Origin: Antarctobacter aquimaris
GTDB taxonomy: Bacteria; Pseudomonadota; Alphaproteobacteria; Rhodobacterales; Rhodobacteraceae
DNA: 64,000 nucleotides
NCBI RefSeq assembly: GCF_900184945.1
Contig: NZ_FXYF01000003.1
Coordinates: 186,001 to 250,000 of the forward strand
Direction: 5' to 3'
Shown here one piece after another: positions 24,273 to 33,185 of the stretch. Position 1 is the stretch's first letter, and each line of letters begins with the position of its first letter. The position numbers and the translations under genes are program-made. The notes beneath the pieces are model-generated. The model was not told where the DNA came from and ran no database searches. It worked only from the letters and a program-made list of their open reading frames with translations.

Positions 24273-25985
24273 TCAGGTCCGCACGCCCTTGAACCGTTCC
24301 TGCCAGTCCTCGCGTTCGGCATCGGTGATCTTGCGGAAGGTCACTTCGGGCACCGTGAAGGCATGGCCGGGGGGCAGGGCGGTCAGCGCCTCGGACAGGT
24401 TGCCGGGCCAGTCCGCGCCCTGAACATGCATCGCGGTCAGCAGTTCGGCGGAGGCGTCCGGGATGAAGGGGGCGGAGATCACGGCGTAGAGGCGGATCAG
24501 GTTTAGCCCCAGGCGGATCTGCATGGCGGCCTGCTCCGGGTCCGTCTTGATGGTGGACCAGGGCGCGACCTCTTGCAGGTACTCGTTGCCCAGCACCCAG
24601 GCGGCACGCAGGGCGGCGGCGGCCTTGCGGATCTCGATCGCCTCCATGTGCTCTTCGTACTCGCGGACCTTGGCCGTCAGGTCGGCGATCAACTGGTCCT
24701 CACGCGCGCCGGGCGTGCCGCCCTCGGGCACCGCCTCGGAGAATTTCGAGCGGCAGAACTTGGTCACGCGGGAGGCGAAGTTGCCCAGCACGTCGGCGAG
24801 GTCCTTGTTCACCGAGGTCTGGAAGTTCTCCCAGGTGAATTCGCTGTCGGAGTTTTCCGGCGCGTGGCTCAGCAGCCACCAGCGCCAGTAGTCCGCCGGC
24901 AGGATCTCCAAAGCCTGGTCCATGAACACGCCGCGCCCGCGCGAGGTGCTGAACTGGCCGCCGTCATAGTTGAGGTAGTTGAAGGACTTGATGTAGTCGA
25001 CCAGCTTCCACGGCTCACCGCTCCCCAGGATCGTGACGGGGAAGGACAGGGTGTGGAAGGGCACGTTGTCCTTGCCCATGAACTGGGTGTAGCGGACATC
25101 CTGGGCGCCCTTGTCGGTGCGCCACCAGCGTTCCCAACTGTCGCCCTTGCCCGCGTCCACCCATTCCTGCGCGCAGGCGATGTATTCGATGGGGGCATCG
25201 AACCAGACGTAGAACACCTTGCCCTCCATGCCCGGCCAGGGGTCGTCGCCCTTTTGCACCGGCACGCCCCAGTCGAGGTCGCGGGTGATGCCGCGGTCCT
25301 GCAACCCGTCGCCGTCGGTGAGCCATTTCTTGGCGATGGAGGTGGTCAGCACCGGCCAGCCCTCGCGCGTGTCGATCCACTGTTCGATCTGGTCCTTCAT
25401 CGCGGACTGGCGCAGATAGAGGTGTTTCGTCTCGCGCATTTCCAGGTCGGTGGAGCCCGAGATGGTGGAATGCGGGTTGATCAGGTCGACCGGGTCGAGC
25501 TGTTTGGTGCAGTTGTCGCACTGGTCGCCGCGCGCCGACTCGAAGCCGCAGTTGGGGCAGGTGCCCTCGATGTAGCGGTCGGGCAGGAAGCGGCCGTCGG
25601 CGTGCGAATACATCTGCGTTTCAGAGACTTCGCGGATCAGGCCATTATCATCCAGCACCTTGGCGAAATGCTGGGTCAGGCGGTGGTTCTGCGGGCTGGA
25701 GGAGCGGCCGAAATGGTCGAACGACAGGCGGAAGCCCTCGGCCAGGTCGCTCTGCACCTGCCACATCTCGGCGCAATACTCGGCCACCGGCTTGCCCGCC
25801 TTGGCGGCGGCCAGTTCGGCCGGGGTGCCGTGTTCGTCGGTGGCGCAGAGGAACAGCACCTCGTGGCCGCGGCTGCGCAGGTAGCGCGCGTAGAGATCGG
25901 CGGGCAGCTGCGAGCCCACGAGGTTGCCCAGGTGCTTGACGCCGTTGATGTAGGGAATGGCGGAGGTGATGAGATGGCGGGCCAT
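24273..25985 (-). CDS. metG: Methionine--tRNA ligase
   Basis: Charges tRNA-Met with methionine. The 570 residues have the HIGH-like [11 protein letters not shown] (12-22), a zinc knuckle with CPNCG and CDNC (about 138-156), and the class I signature loop as FSTSRGRG (about 335) in place of the usual KMSKS. That FSTSR form and the absence of a C-terminal EMAPII-type domain point to the eukaryote/archaeal-like MetRS branch that many Rhodobacteraceae carry. The anticodon-binding helical domain follows (about 380-560). Confidence 0.96.
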   Translation of the reverse strand: MARHLITSAIPYINGVKHLGNLVGSQLPADLYARYLRSRGHEVLFLCATDEHGTPAELAAAKAGKPVAEYCAEMWQVQSDLAEGFRLSFDHFGRSSSPQNHRLTQHFAKVLDDNGLIREVSETQMYSHADGRFLPDRYIEGTCPNCGFESARGDQCDNCTKQLDPVDLINPHSTISGSTDLEMRETKHLYLRQSAMKDQIEQWIDTREGWPVLTTSIAKKWLTDGDGLQDRGITRDLDWGVPVQKGDDPWPGMEGKVFYVWFDAPIEYIACAQEWVDAGKGDSWERWWRTDKGAQDVRYTQFMGKDNVPFHTLSFPVTILGSGEPWKLVDYIKSFNYLNYDGGQFSTSRGRGVFMDQALEILPADYWRWWLLSHAPENSDSEFTWENFQTSVNKDLADVLGNFASRVTKFCRSKFSEAVPEGGTPGAREDQLIADLTAKVREYEEHMEAIEIRKAAAALRAAWVLGNEYLQEVAPWSTIKTDPEQAAMQIRLGLNLIRLYAVISAPFIPDASAELLTAMHVQGADWPGNLSEALTALPPGHAFTVPEVTFRKITDAEREDWQERFKGVRT

Positions 25986-26082
25986 GGGTCGATCCGTTGT
26001 TCACGTCGGGCGGTGTCTAGCGGATGTTGCCGGGGCTGGCCAGTGGCGTTGGCGCCTGCGGGACCTCGGGGAGAGGCCGGGA

Positions 26083-27306
26083 TCAGTCGCGATCCCGGAA
26101 CCGGCCCAGCAGGCGCCCGATGGTGAAGCTGGAGCGCGGCGTGTAGATGTAGCGCGTGCGGGTCGGCCTTGTGCGGCGCGTCCGCATCCGGACCAGACCG
26201 AACACCAGAAGGGCCGCGTGTCCCGCGGCGATCAGGCCGAACAGCGCCGTCGGGCCGTAACGCTCGATCAGCAGCGAGGCGACCCAGGGTGCCGCGATGG
26301 CGCCCACCGCGTACCAGAACATCAGCGCCGCCGAGAGCGCGACGCGCTCATCCTCGCTGGCGAAGTCGTGGGCGTGGGCGGCGGCGATCGAAAAGATCGG
26401 AAAGGTGGTGAGGCCGAACAGCGCGGCGGTCGCCATGATCGCCCAGGTCGGCATGCCGGAGGCCAGCGCGGTGAGCGCGCAGCTGACGATGGCCGCGACC
26501 GAGAGCCAGATCAGCACGTGCCGCCGGTCATAACGGTCGGCCAGCCAGCCCACCGGGTACTGCGCCAGCGCCCCGCCCGCCACGAAGGAGGCGAGAAACA
26601 GCGCGATCTGCCCGGTGTGCAGCCCGACCCCGGTGCCGTAGAGCGGCCCGACCATGCGGAACGACGCGCTCGACAGCGCCGAGACCAGCACGCCGGCCAC
26701 CGCCAGCGGCGAGCGGGTCCAGGCGAGGCGCGGCGTCAGGCGCGGCGCCTCGGGCATCTCGGGCGGGCTGAGCCGCGTCAGGGTCAGCGGCAGCAGTGCT
26801 GCGCAGCAGATGATCGCGAGGATCGTGTAGCTGATGTAATGCGCCGGCGGCAGGATCGAGATGATCAGCTGCGCCCCAAGCGAGGCGGTGATGTCGGCCA
26901 GCCGGTAGGCCCCGGTGGCGCGGCCGCGGTTGGCGTTGGTCACCTTGGCGTGCAGCCAGGCCTCGATCACCGTGTAGCAGCCCGCCACGCAGAGCCCCTG
27001 CGCGATCCGCAGCGCCGCCCAGGCATAGGGGTCGTCGGTCAGGATGTGGCCGAGGATGCCGATGGTCCCCAGCGCGGTGAAGGCGGCAAAGGCGCGCGAA
27101 TGGCCGACGTCGCCCATCAGCCGGGGCGCCCACCAGCAGCCGATGAAGAACCCGGCGAAATGCGCCGAACCCAGGATGCCGATCTCGGCGGTGGTGAAGT
27201 TCAGCGCCAGCCCCGACAGCGCGTCGAGCGGCCCGACGCCCCCTGACGAGAGCTGCAACAGGATGACCGACAGGAACAAGGCGGCGAAGGAAAGAAGCAT
27301 GCGCAT
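26083..27306 (-). CDS. MFS transporter
   Basis: Inner-membrane secondary transporter of 407 residues with about 12 membrane segments. Motif A reads GWLADRYDRRHVLIWL in the second half, and RIAQGLCVAGCYTVIEAWL lies in TM4-5. The N-terminal GSAHFAGFFIGCW and the two-lobed layout fit the YcaD-like MFS group of unknown substrate. The Arg-rich cytosolic tail (RMRTRRTRPTRTRY) is notable. It has no operon partner; the AT-rich patch lies directly upstream. Confidence 0.87.
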   Translation of the reverse strand: MRMLLSFAALFLSVILLQLSSGGVGPLDALSGLALNFTTAEIGILGSAHFAGFFIGCWWAPRLMGDVGHSRAFAAFTALGTIGILGHILTDDPYAWAALRIAQGLCVAGCYTVIEAWLHAKVTNANRGRATGAYRLADITASLGAQLIISILPPAHYISYTILAIICCAALLPLTLTRLSPPEMPEAPRLTPRLAWTRSPLAVAGVLVSALSSASFRMVGPLYGTGVGLHTGQIALFLASFVAGGALAQYPVGWLADRYDRRHVLIWLSVAAIVSCALTALASGMPTWAIMATAALFGLTTFPIFSIAAAHAHDFASEDERVALSAALMFWYAVGAIAAPWVASLLIERYGPTALFGLIAAGHAALLVFGLVRMRTRRTRPTRTRYIYTPRSSFTIGRLLGRFRDRD

Positions 27307-27546
27307 GCCCCCTTCTGCGCGCTCAAGCCGGGAGTGTCACGTGGCTGTGCGACATTTTCGGGGTCGTTTTGAGGGCTTTGCGGGGGGTCGGCAGGGATTT
27401 GGGGGGGCTGGTTGGAGCCCTCTTCGTCCGATGCTGCACTACACACGAATGGCCGCTTGGTCTGGTTGGGAGAACAATGCAATTAATACATTCTACGGCT
27501 TCCCATCACCCTTGCCAGTAGCGTTTGAGCTACCTATTTTGACGCG
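27307..27546. other. Intergenic region entering an AT-rich patch
   Basis: This gap holds the MFS promoter side and then loses its GC richness from about 27430. It contains one copy (27433-27458) of a 25-26-base motif found inverted at 28069-28093. No coding frame or RNA gene is recognised. Confidence 0.5.
27433..27458 (+). repeat. Left copy of imperfect inverted repeat bounding the AT-rich patch
   Basis: GCTGCA followed after nine bases by GAATGGCCGCTT. The same pattern (GCTGCA then CCAATGGCTGCTT) occurs on the minus strand at 28069-28093. The pair encloses about 610 bases with a single open frame. Confidence 0.5.
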
Positions 27547-27996
27547 ATGGTAAGGCGACTCGCAATTTATCTGGCCGCATTCGCAGGAGCTTTCATCGTT
27601 TGGATTGGTCTTGCGGTGGTCGAAGCAATTAACCCTTTCCTGCCATGGCAGTATCCGGCTTTGGCGTTGTTTATGGGTATGGGCTTTCCCGGTGGCGCCT
27701 CCCCAGAAATGCACTATATGAACCACGTAGCCGAAACATGGTTTCCGTTTCTGGTCGCCTTCTTCATCGCTAAAATCCTTACGAAAAAACGTGCAAGGTT
27801 CTACGGCGCTCTAATGCTTTATGGCGCGTTTTTGCTATGGTCATTGGCGATGGTATGGCTGGATCAAAAAGGCATGCCACTCAACACCATTTTCCTCGTG
27901 GGTTTAATGGGCACTTTCTTTGGTGGAGGGACCCTATACTTTTTGCTCGTCGATCCACAGCAATCGAAGCGAGAATTTCCCGCAATTCAAAAGTAA
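27547..27996 (+). CDS. Hypothetical membrane protein in AT-rich patch
   Basis: Not recognised. A 149-residue protein with about four predicted membrane segments (roughly 5-27, 62-78, 85-105 and 112-132) and a basic KILTKKRAR loop between segments 2 and 3. Base composition is near 50% GC, far below the neighbours, and codon choice is correspondingly unusual (many TTT, ATT, GCT), suggesting recent acquisition. The ATG is weakly supported by a ribosome site. It lies alone between imuA and the MFS gene and is enclosed by an imperfect inverted repeat. Confidence 0.6.
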   Translation: MVRRLAIYLAAFAGAFIVWIGLAVVEAINPFLPWQYPALALFMGMGFPGGASPEMHYMNHVAETWFPFLVAFFIAKILTKKRARFYGALMLYGAFLLWSLAMVWLDQKGMPLNTIFLVGLMGTFFGGGTLYFLLVDPQQSKREFPAIQK

Positions 27997-28068
27997 CAAT
28001 TGCACAAGGCCACATTTCAATACACAGAACACCGCGGTCAGATAGCACTGCTGTTGGTATGCAACCGA

Positions 28069-28093
28069 AAGCAGCCATTGGCGCAACTGCAGC
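28069..28093 (-). repeat. Right copy of imperfect inverted repeat bounding the AT-rich patch
   Basis: Minus-strand copy of the motif at 27433-27458: GCTGCA, a short spacer, then CCAATGGCTGCTT. It lies 73 bases after the hypothetical membrane gene and 103 bases before the 3' end of imuA. Confidence 0.5.
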
Positions 28094-28195
28094 GAATTCA
28101 CCCTTTGTCCCGCACGACTGACATAGACACCTCGCCAAACCATCCGGTGATTGTCGGACCTCTCGGTGCCCGGCAAACGGCACCCGTGTGATGGG

Positions 28196-28804
28196 TCAGC
28201 CCTCCCGGGACTCCGCGCCGGGCCAGCCCGCCAGCCGGCCTCCCTCCAACCGCCAGGTCTTGGGCGGCATCATCCGCGCGCGCAGCCGCTCGATCCGCCA
28301 GGCCTGCCCGCCCGGTCCATGCGCCGGGTCGCAGGACAGCCGTGTCTCGATCCCCGGCGCGCCGCCCGTGCCGGGCGTCAGCAGCAGCCCCAGCGGCCGG
28401 CAGAACCCGTTCTCGGCCCCCGCCTCGGCGGCCAGGTGCAAGCGGCGCACCGGGGTCATGCCGGGCGGTTCGGCCAGGTCGGCCACCACCACCGGGGCGG
28501 CGCCGCTGCGCAGCGCCTCCTCCATCGCCCAGAGGCTGTCCTCGGGGCGGTCGGTGGCGGCCAGGATCACCTCGGCGGGCGAAAACAGCCCGACCATGCC
28601 GCAGGGGTTCAGCTGATCGGGGCTGTGGCGGCGGTGGATCCAGATCACCGGCCCGCCCGCCTGCGCCATCACGTGCAGCGCCAGCGTGCGTCGCGCCTGG
28701 CCGCAGATCTCGTGCACCCGCGCCAGCGGCAGCGCGATCTCGTGCCAGAGGGTCAACGCGGGGGGCGGCGCATGGGGGCGGCGCGACAGGAGGGCAGAGG
28801 CCAT
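28196..28804 (-). CDS. imuA: ImuA-like protein (SOS mutagenesis accessory factor)
   Basis: RecA-like accessory protein of the ImuA-ImuB-DnaE2 mutasome, which supports error-prone repair. The roughly 200 residues match the alphaproteobacterial ImuA form: LTLWHEIALPLARVHEICG, LALHVMAQAGGPVIWIHRR, QLNPCGMVGLFSPAEVILAA and the C-terminal WRIERLRARMMPPKTWRLEG. I choose the ATG at 28804 (28810 is equally possible), because the start farther upstream would lie inside the LexA box at 28828-28842. imuB and dnaE2, which normally follow, are absent; the downstream side is the AT-rich patch. Confidence 0.75.
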   Translation of the reverse strand: MASALLSRRPHAPPPALTLWHEIALPLARVHEICGQARRTLALHVMAQAGGPVIWIHRRHSPDQLNPCGMVGLFSPAEVILAATDRPEDSLWAMEEALRSGAAPVVVADLAEPPGMTPVRRLHLAAEAGAENGFCRPLGLLLTPGTGGAPGIETRLSCDPAHGPGGQAWRIERLRARMMPPKTWRLEGGRLAGWPGAESREG

Positions 28805-28827
28805 GGTCATGAGTCGCAGCCTGCCAT

Positions 28828-28842
28828 GTTCCGTATTTGTTC
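28828..28842. promoter_or_regulatory. LexA (SOS) box upstream of imuA
   Basis: GTTCCGTATTTGTTC fits the alphaproteobacterial LexA site GTTC-N7-GTTC exactly. It is 18-24 bases from the likely imuA start codons, where LexA would block the promoter until DNA damage. Confidence 0.85.
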
Positions 28843-28937
28843 TCAAGTGCGGAGGTGCGCGGGGCCGATCCCCTTGCCATCCCGGCCCGAGGTGTCATCT
28901 TGCCCCCCAACACGGATGACAAGACAGGAAGACCCGC

Positions 28938-29984
28938 ATGAAGATGAACCCGTTGGGCCGGAGCGGCCTCACGGTGTCCGAGCTTTGCCTTGGCACCATG
29001 ACCTATGGCACCCAGACCGCGCCCGGGGACGCGCACCGCCAGATCGACCGCGCGCTGGCGGCCGGGATCAATTTCATGGACACCGCCGAGATGTACCCGG
29101 TGAACCCGGTCCGCACCGAGACGGTGGGCCGCACCGAGGAGATCCTCGGCGACTGGTTCGCCGCCACCGGGCGGCGCAAGGACTGGATCCTGGCCACCAA
29201 GCATTCGGGCGAGGGCAGCCGCGCCCGGAGCGGCGCGCCGATCTCGTCCAGGACCATCCGCGAGACCATCGAAGGCTCGCTGAAGCGGCTGAAGACCGAC
29301 TACATCGACCTCTACCAGTTCCACTGGCCGAACCGGGGCAGCTACATGTTCCGCAAGAACTGGCGCTATGACCCGTCGCAGTCGGGCTGGACCCGGGCGC
29401 AGGTGGTGGCCGACATGGAGGATTGCCTGGGCGCGTTGCAGGCCGAGGTCGAACGCGGCACGATCCGCGCCTTCGGCCTGTCGAACGAAAGCGCCTGGGG
29501 CACGCAGATGTGGCTGCAGACGGCGGCGCGGACCGGCGGGCCGCGCGTGGTGTCGATCCAGAACGAATACTCGCTGCTGTGCCGGCTGGCCGACACCGAC
29601 CTGGCCGAGCTGATGACCTACGAGGAGGTGGGGCTCTTGCCCTTCTCGCCGCTGGCGGCGGGTTTCCTGACCGGCAAGTACCAGGGCGGCGCGGTGCCGG
29701 AGGGCTCGCGCATGACGCTGAACGACAGCATGGGCGGCCGCAAGTCGCCGCGCGTGTTTGCGGCGGTCGAGGCCTACCTGGCGGTCGCGCGCGACTTTGG
29801 CCTGGACCCGGTGCACATGGCGCTGGCCTGGTCGGCGCGGCGGCCCTTTGTGGCCTCGTCGATCTTTGGCGCGACGACGCTGGAGCAGCTTGATCATTTG
29901 CTGGGCGCGGCCGAGGTCGAGCTGACACCGGAGCTGCTGGAGCGGCTGGACGCGGTGCACAAGGCCCACCCGATGCCCTACTGA
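28938..29984 (+). CDS. Aldo/keto reductase (Tas-like)
   Basis: NADPH-dependent reductase with a TIM-barrel fold, 348 residues, of the AKR group that includes E. coli Tas. Visible are LCLGTMTYGTQT (N-terminal strand), the catalytic Asp and Tyr in NFMDTAEMYPVNP (Asp48, Tyr53), the lysine in ILATKHSGEG and the histidine in YQFHWPNRG; the cofactor end reads SIFGATTLEQLDHLL. A CAGGAAGA ribosome site precedes the ATG. It is divergent from imuA. The physiological carbonyl substrate is unknown. Confidence 0.92.
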   Translation: MKMNPLGRSGLTVSELCLGTMTYGTQTAPGDAHRQIDRALAAGINFMDTAEMYPVNPVRTETVGRTEEILGDWFAATGRRKDWILATKHSGEGSRARSGAPISSRTIRETIEGSLKRLKTDYIDLYQFHWPNRGSYMFRKNWRYDPSQSGWTRAQVVADMEDCLGALQAEVERGTIRAFGLSNESAWGTQMWLQTAARTGGPRVVSIQNEYSLLCRLADTDLAELMTYEEVGLLPFSPLAAGFLTGKYQGGAVPEGSRMTLNDSMGGRKSPRVFAAVEAYLAVARDFGLDPVHMALAWSARRPFVASSIFGATTLEQLDHLLGAAEVELTPELLERLDAVHKAHPMPY

Positions 29985-30105
29985 CCCGGCAGGCCCGGGC
30001 TCTGGCAGGGCAGGAGGGCGGAGTGCCCGGATGCCAGGGCCGCTTCACGGACGATCGCCCCGGCCGATCCTTGCGGGGCGGTCACCACCAGGGCGATCCC
30101 TTGCG

Positions 30106-30131
30106 GCTTCTTCTCTGTGAAAATACCCCGG
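30106..30131 (-). repeat. REP-like element tail, inverted copy
   Basis: On the minus strand this reads CCGGGGTATTTTCAC then AGAGAAGAAG, matching the core and tail of the REP-like family seen at 12692-12762 and 34091-34156. It lies between the convergent ends of the aldo/keto reductase and HTH genes. Confidence 0.5.
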
Positions 30132-30168
30132 CGACATCGCCTGTCCCATACCGCCGCCGGGCAAGCGC

Positions 30169-31032
30169 TCAGCCGCCCACCCGCCCCTGCAACCCGCGCA
30201 GGTGGTCGGGCAGGGCGCGGGCGGTGACGCTGGCCTCCTTCACCAGGTTGTCGAAATGCGTCGTAATCGCCGCGATCCGCACGGTGTCGCGGAAGGCCAG
30301 GTAATTGCGGCCCAGGTAGAGCACCGCCAGCAGCGGGCCGAACACCGTGACCGGCGCGGAATAGAGCCGCCGCGCGTCGAACAGGTAGACCCGCAGCCGG
30401 GGATAGAGCGTGGCGGACAGCTCGATCAGCTTGGCCAGCTGCGCGCGGCGGATGTCGGCGGAGAGACCGGCGTAATAGCCGGTGCCGGCGGCAAAACTCT
30501 CCAGCTCGTAGAGCGGCAGCGCGATCTCGTAGTCGGACTTGGACGCGCGCATCCAGGTCAGCCGGTCTTCGGAGGCGTTGATCGCCTGTTCCGTGGTCCG
30601 GCCCAGGTGCGGGCCGTATTCCCATTCCAGCACCGCGCGGGTCTTGAGCATGTCGGGCAGGCTGGCGGGGACATGGCGGATCTTGTAGCCCTCGGCCTCG
30701 CGGTGCCACTGGTAGATCTGTTCGTCCACCAGCGCGCGCGGCGCCTCGGTCAGGGTCAGCGAGGTGGCCAGCAGGTCGGCCGCACTTTCGGGCCGGTCCG
30801 ACAGGCCCAGCAGCCAGTCCGTCGACACCCCCAGCGCCTGCGCGCAGGCCCCCACGAGATGCGCGTTGGGCAGGCGTGCGCCTTCGTCCTTGAGCAGTTG
30901 CGAGATGGTCGAACGGTCCACCCCCACCGCCCGCGCCAGCGCGGTCTGGTTCGATCCTGCGCGGGTCATGGCCTGCGTCAGCCGTGCGCGCAGGAGAGCG
31001 GCGCGCTGTCGTTTGTCGAGAATCCCCTTCAT
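30169..31032 (-). CDS. Helix-turn-helix (XRE-type) transcriptional regulator
   Basis: DNA-binding regulator of 287 residues with an N-terminal Cro/C1 helix-turn-helix (about 14-72: SNQTALARAVGVDRSTISQLLKD) and a large C-terminal domain (about 90-280) with no recognised ligand motif beyond a DYEIALPLYELESFAAG segment. Such XRE regulators with long C-terminal domains are common in roseobacters. The ATG at 31032 fits the domain start. It is divergent from the DUF2061/desaturase pair and may control it, though no operator was identified. Confidence 0.85.
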   Translation of the reverse strand: MKGILDKRQRAALLRARLTQAMTRAGSNQTALARAVGVDRSTISQLLKDEGARLPNAHLVGACAQALGVSTDWLLGLSDRPESAADLLATSLTLTEAPRALVDEQIYQWHREAEGYKIRHVPASLPDMLKTRAVLEWEYGPHLGRTTEQAINASEDRLTWMRASKSDYEIALPLYELESFAAGTGYYAGLSADIRRAQLAKLIELSATLYPRLRVYLFDARRLYSAPVTVFGPLLAVLYLGRNYLAFRDTVRIAAITTHFDNLVKEASVTARALPDHLRGLQGRVGG

Positions 31033-31139
31033 GTGGTGATTATTGTCACGGAATGCGAAAAATGTGAACCAGACACAGAATGCCCCGCGTCTCACGCGCT
31101 CGTTACCGTGGCGCCAATCGGACCCATTTTGGAGACCTC

Positions 31140-31346
31140 ATGGAGACGCGGGCACGCACGCTGGTCAAATCGCTCATCTGGACGCTGCTGGGGCTGGTGG
31201 TCATGGCGCTGGTCGGACTTGCCTTTACCGGGTCGCTGGCCCTGGGCGGCGGCATGGCGGCGGTCAACGCGGTGCTCGGCTTTGTCACCTACCTGGCCTA
31301 CGAGCGGCTCTGGGCCGCTGTCCGCTGGGGGCGCCCCCATGGCTGA
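31140..31346 (+). CDS. DUF2061 small membrane protein
   Basis: A 68-residue protein with two membrane helices (about 10-30 and 36-56) of the DUF2061 family, function unknown. ARTLVKSLIWTLLGLVVM and AVNAVLGFVTYLAYERLW fit the family. A GGAG ribosome site lies eight bases before the ATG. Its 3' end overlaps the desaturase start by 8 bases, so the two are translationally coupled. Confidence 0.8.
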   Translation: METRARTLVKSLIWTLLGLVVMALVGLAFTGSLALGGGMAAVNAVLGFVTYLAYERLWAAVRWGRPHG

Positions 31347-32238
31347 CCGCCTGCGCGGCCTCGAATGGCCGACCCTGGCGCTGCTCGCCGCCTGCTACGC
31401 GCTCTGGGCGCTGGGCACCACGCTGGCCGCCGCGCTCTGGCTGCCGCTGGGCATGGCGCTGGTCACGGTCGGCGCGGCGCTGCATTCGTCGCTGACGCAC
31501 GAGATGCTGCACGGCCACCCGTTCCGGTCGCGGTTCTGGAACGCGGCGCTGGTGTTTCCGGCGTTGTCGCTGGTGGTGCCCTACCTGCGGTTCAAGGACA
31601 CGCACCTGGCGCATCACCGCGATTCGATCCTGACAGATCCCTATGACGACCCCGAGAGCAATTACCTCGATCCCAAGGTCTGGGAGCGTCTGCCCCGCCT
31701 CCTGCGCGCGCTCTTGCGGGTCAACAACACGCTGGCCGGGCGGATGCTGCTGGGGCCGCTGCTGGGGACCGCCAGTTTCATGCTGGCGGACCTGCGGCTG
31801 ATCCGGCGCGGCGACCGGCGGGTGCTGCTGGGCTGGGCGCTGCATGGGCCGGCGGTGGCGCTGGTGATCTGGTGGATCGCGGCGGTGGGGCAGATGCCGG
31901 TCTGGGCCTGGCTGGTCAGCAGCTATGCCGCGCTGTCGGTGCTGAAAATCCGCACCTTTCTGGAGCATCGCGCCCACCTGGATGCGCGCGGCCGCACGGT
32001 GGTGATCGAGGATCGCGGCCCGCTGGCGCTGATCTTTCTCAACAACAACCTGCACGTGGTGCACCACATGCACGCCATGGTGCCCTGGTATCGCCTGCCC
32101 CAACTCTATCGCAAGAACCGCAAGCGCTATCTCAGCCGCAACGGCGCCTACCGCTATGCCTCTTACGCCGAGGTGTTCCGGCGCTTTTTCCTGCGCGCCA
32201 AGGACCCGGTGCCGCATCCGCTGTGGCCCAAGGGGTAG
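31339..32238 (+). CDS. Fatty acid desaturase family protein
   Basis: Membrane di-iron enzyme of 299 residues that introduces double bonds or hydroxyl groups into fatty acids or carotenoids. Three histidine boxes are present: HEMLHGH (54-60), HLAHH (89-93) and HVVHHMH near residue 240, with four to six hydrophobic segments between them. It overlaps the DUF2061 gene by 8 bases. The type (acyl-lipid desaturase or CrtR/CrtZ-like hydroxylase) cannot be decided from motifs. Confidence 0.88.
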   Translation: MADRLRGLEWPTLALLAACYALWALGTTLAAALWLPLGMALVTVGAALHSSLTHEMLHGHPFRSRFWNAALVFPALSLVVPYLRFKDTHLAHHRDSILTDPYDDPESNYLDPKVWERLPRLLRALLRVNNTLAGRMLLGPLLGTASFMLADLRLIRRGDRRVLLGWALHGPAVALVIWWIAAVGQMPVWAWLVSSYAALSVLKIRTFLEHRAHLDARGRTVVIEDRGPLALIFLNNNLHVVHHMHAMVPWYRLPQLYRKNRKRYLSRNGAYRYASYAEVFRRFFLRAKDPVPHPLWPKG

Positions 32239-32285
32239 GCGCGCGGCGCTCTTGCTAACCCCTTCGGTCCGACGCTAATGGCGGG

Positions 32286-33185
32286 ATGGACCTCTGGATT
32301 TTCGCCACACTCTGCGCCGCCACCTTTCAGACGCTGCGCTTCATGCTGCACAAGGTGCTGTCGGGCGGCGCGCTGAGCGCCACGGGCAGCACCTTTGCGC
32401 GGTTTGCCTATGCCTCGCCGGCGGCGGCGCTGCTGCTGGGCGGTTACCTCTGGACCACGGGTGCCGCGCTGCCGGTGCTGGGGGCGGCGTTCTGGGGCTG
32501 GGCGGTGATCGGCGGACTGGGGCAGATCCTGGCGACGATCCTGGTGGTTCTGGCCTTTCGCGAGCGCAACTTTGCCGTTGGCATCACCTTCAAGAAGACC
32601 GAGGTCATCCAGACCGCGCTGATCGGCTTTGTCCTGCTGGGCGAGGTGATCTCCCTCATGGGCTGGGTGGCGATCGGCATCGGGCTGGCGGGGGTGCTGC
32701 TGCTGTCGCGGACGCCGGACGCGGTCGGGCTGCTGCGGGGCTTGCGCAGCCGGGCGGTTCTGCTGGGGGTCGGGTCGGGGTTTTTCTTTGCCGTGGCGGG
32801 GGTGGGTTACCGGGCGACGACGCTGTCGGTGCCGAGCGACGATCCCCTGCTGCGCGCCGCCGTGGCGCTGAGCTGCGTGACGCTGATGCAGTCGCTGGCC
32901 ATGGCGGTCTGGTTGCGGTGGCGCGAGCCGGGGCAGCTGGGGGCCGTCTGGGTGGCGCGGCGGCGGGCGGTCTGGCTGGGGCTGACCTCGATGGCGGGGT
33001 CGATGGGCTGGTTCACCGCCTTCACGCTGCAGACGGCGGCCTATGTCTATGCCTTGGGCCAGGTGGAGCTGATCCTGTCGCTGGCCGCCTCGGTGCTGTT
33101 TTTCCGCGAAAGGGTGACGGCGCGCGAACTGGCGGGGATCGGCGTGCTTACCGTGTCGCTTGTGGTGCTGGTGCTGGTGCTGTGA
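32286..33185 (+). CDS. EamA/DMT family transporter
   Basis: Inner-membrane exporter of the drug/metabolite transporter superfamily, 299 residues with about ten membrane segments and two EamA repeats (about 1-140 and 150-299). Repeat ends read GWVAIGIGLAGVLLL and LAGIGVLTVSLVVLVLVL. Its last 38 bases overlap the convergent DUF817 gene. No substrate can be inferred. Confidence 0.88.
   Translation: MDLWIFATLCAATFQTLRFMLHKVLSGGALSATGSTFARFAYASPAAALLLGGYLWTTGAALPVLGAAFWGWAVIGGLGQILATILVVLAFRERNFAVGITFKKTEVIQTALIGFVLLGEVISLMGWVAIGIGLAGVLLLSRTPDAVGLLRGLRSRAVLLGVGSGFFFAVAGVGYRATTLSVPSDDPLLRAAVALSCVTLMQSLAMAVWLRWREPGQLGAVWVARRRAVWLGLTSMAGSMGWFTAFTLQTAAYVYALGQVELILSLAASVLFFRERVTARELAGIGVLTVSLVVLVLVL

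Noticed and set aside
27307-27546. Possible tRNA or attachment site at the edge of the AT-rich patch
   Set aside because: No T-loop (GGTTCRANYCC) or acceptor-stem pairing could be traced.
28098-29969. A minus-strand frame of over 600 codons opposite the aldo/keto reductase
   Set aside because: Low-complexity shadow sequence; the aldo/keto reductase on the plus strand has all family motifs.
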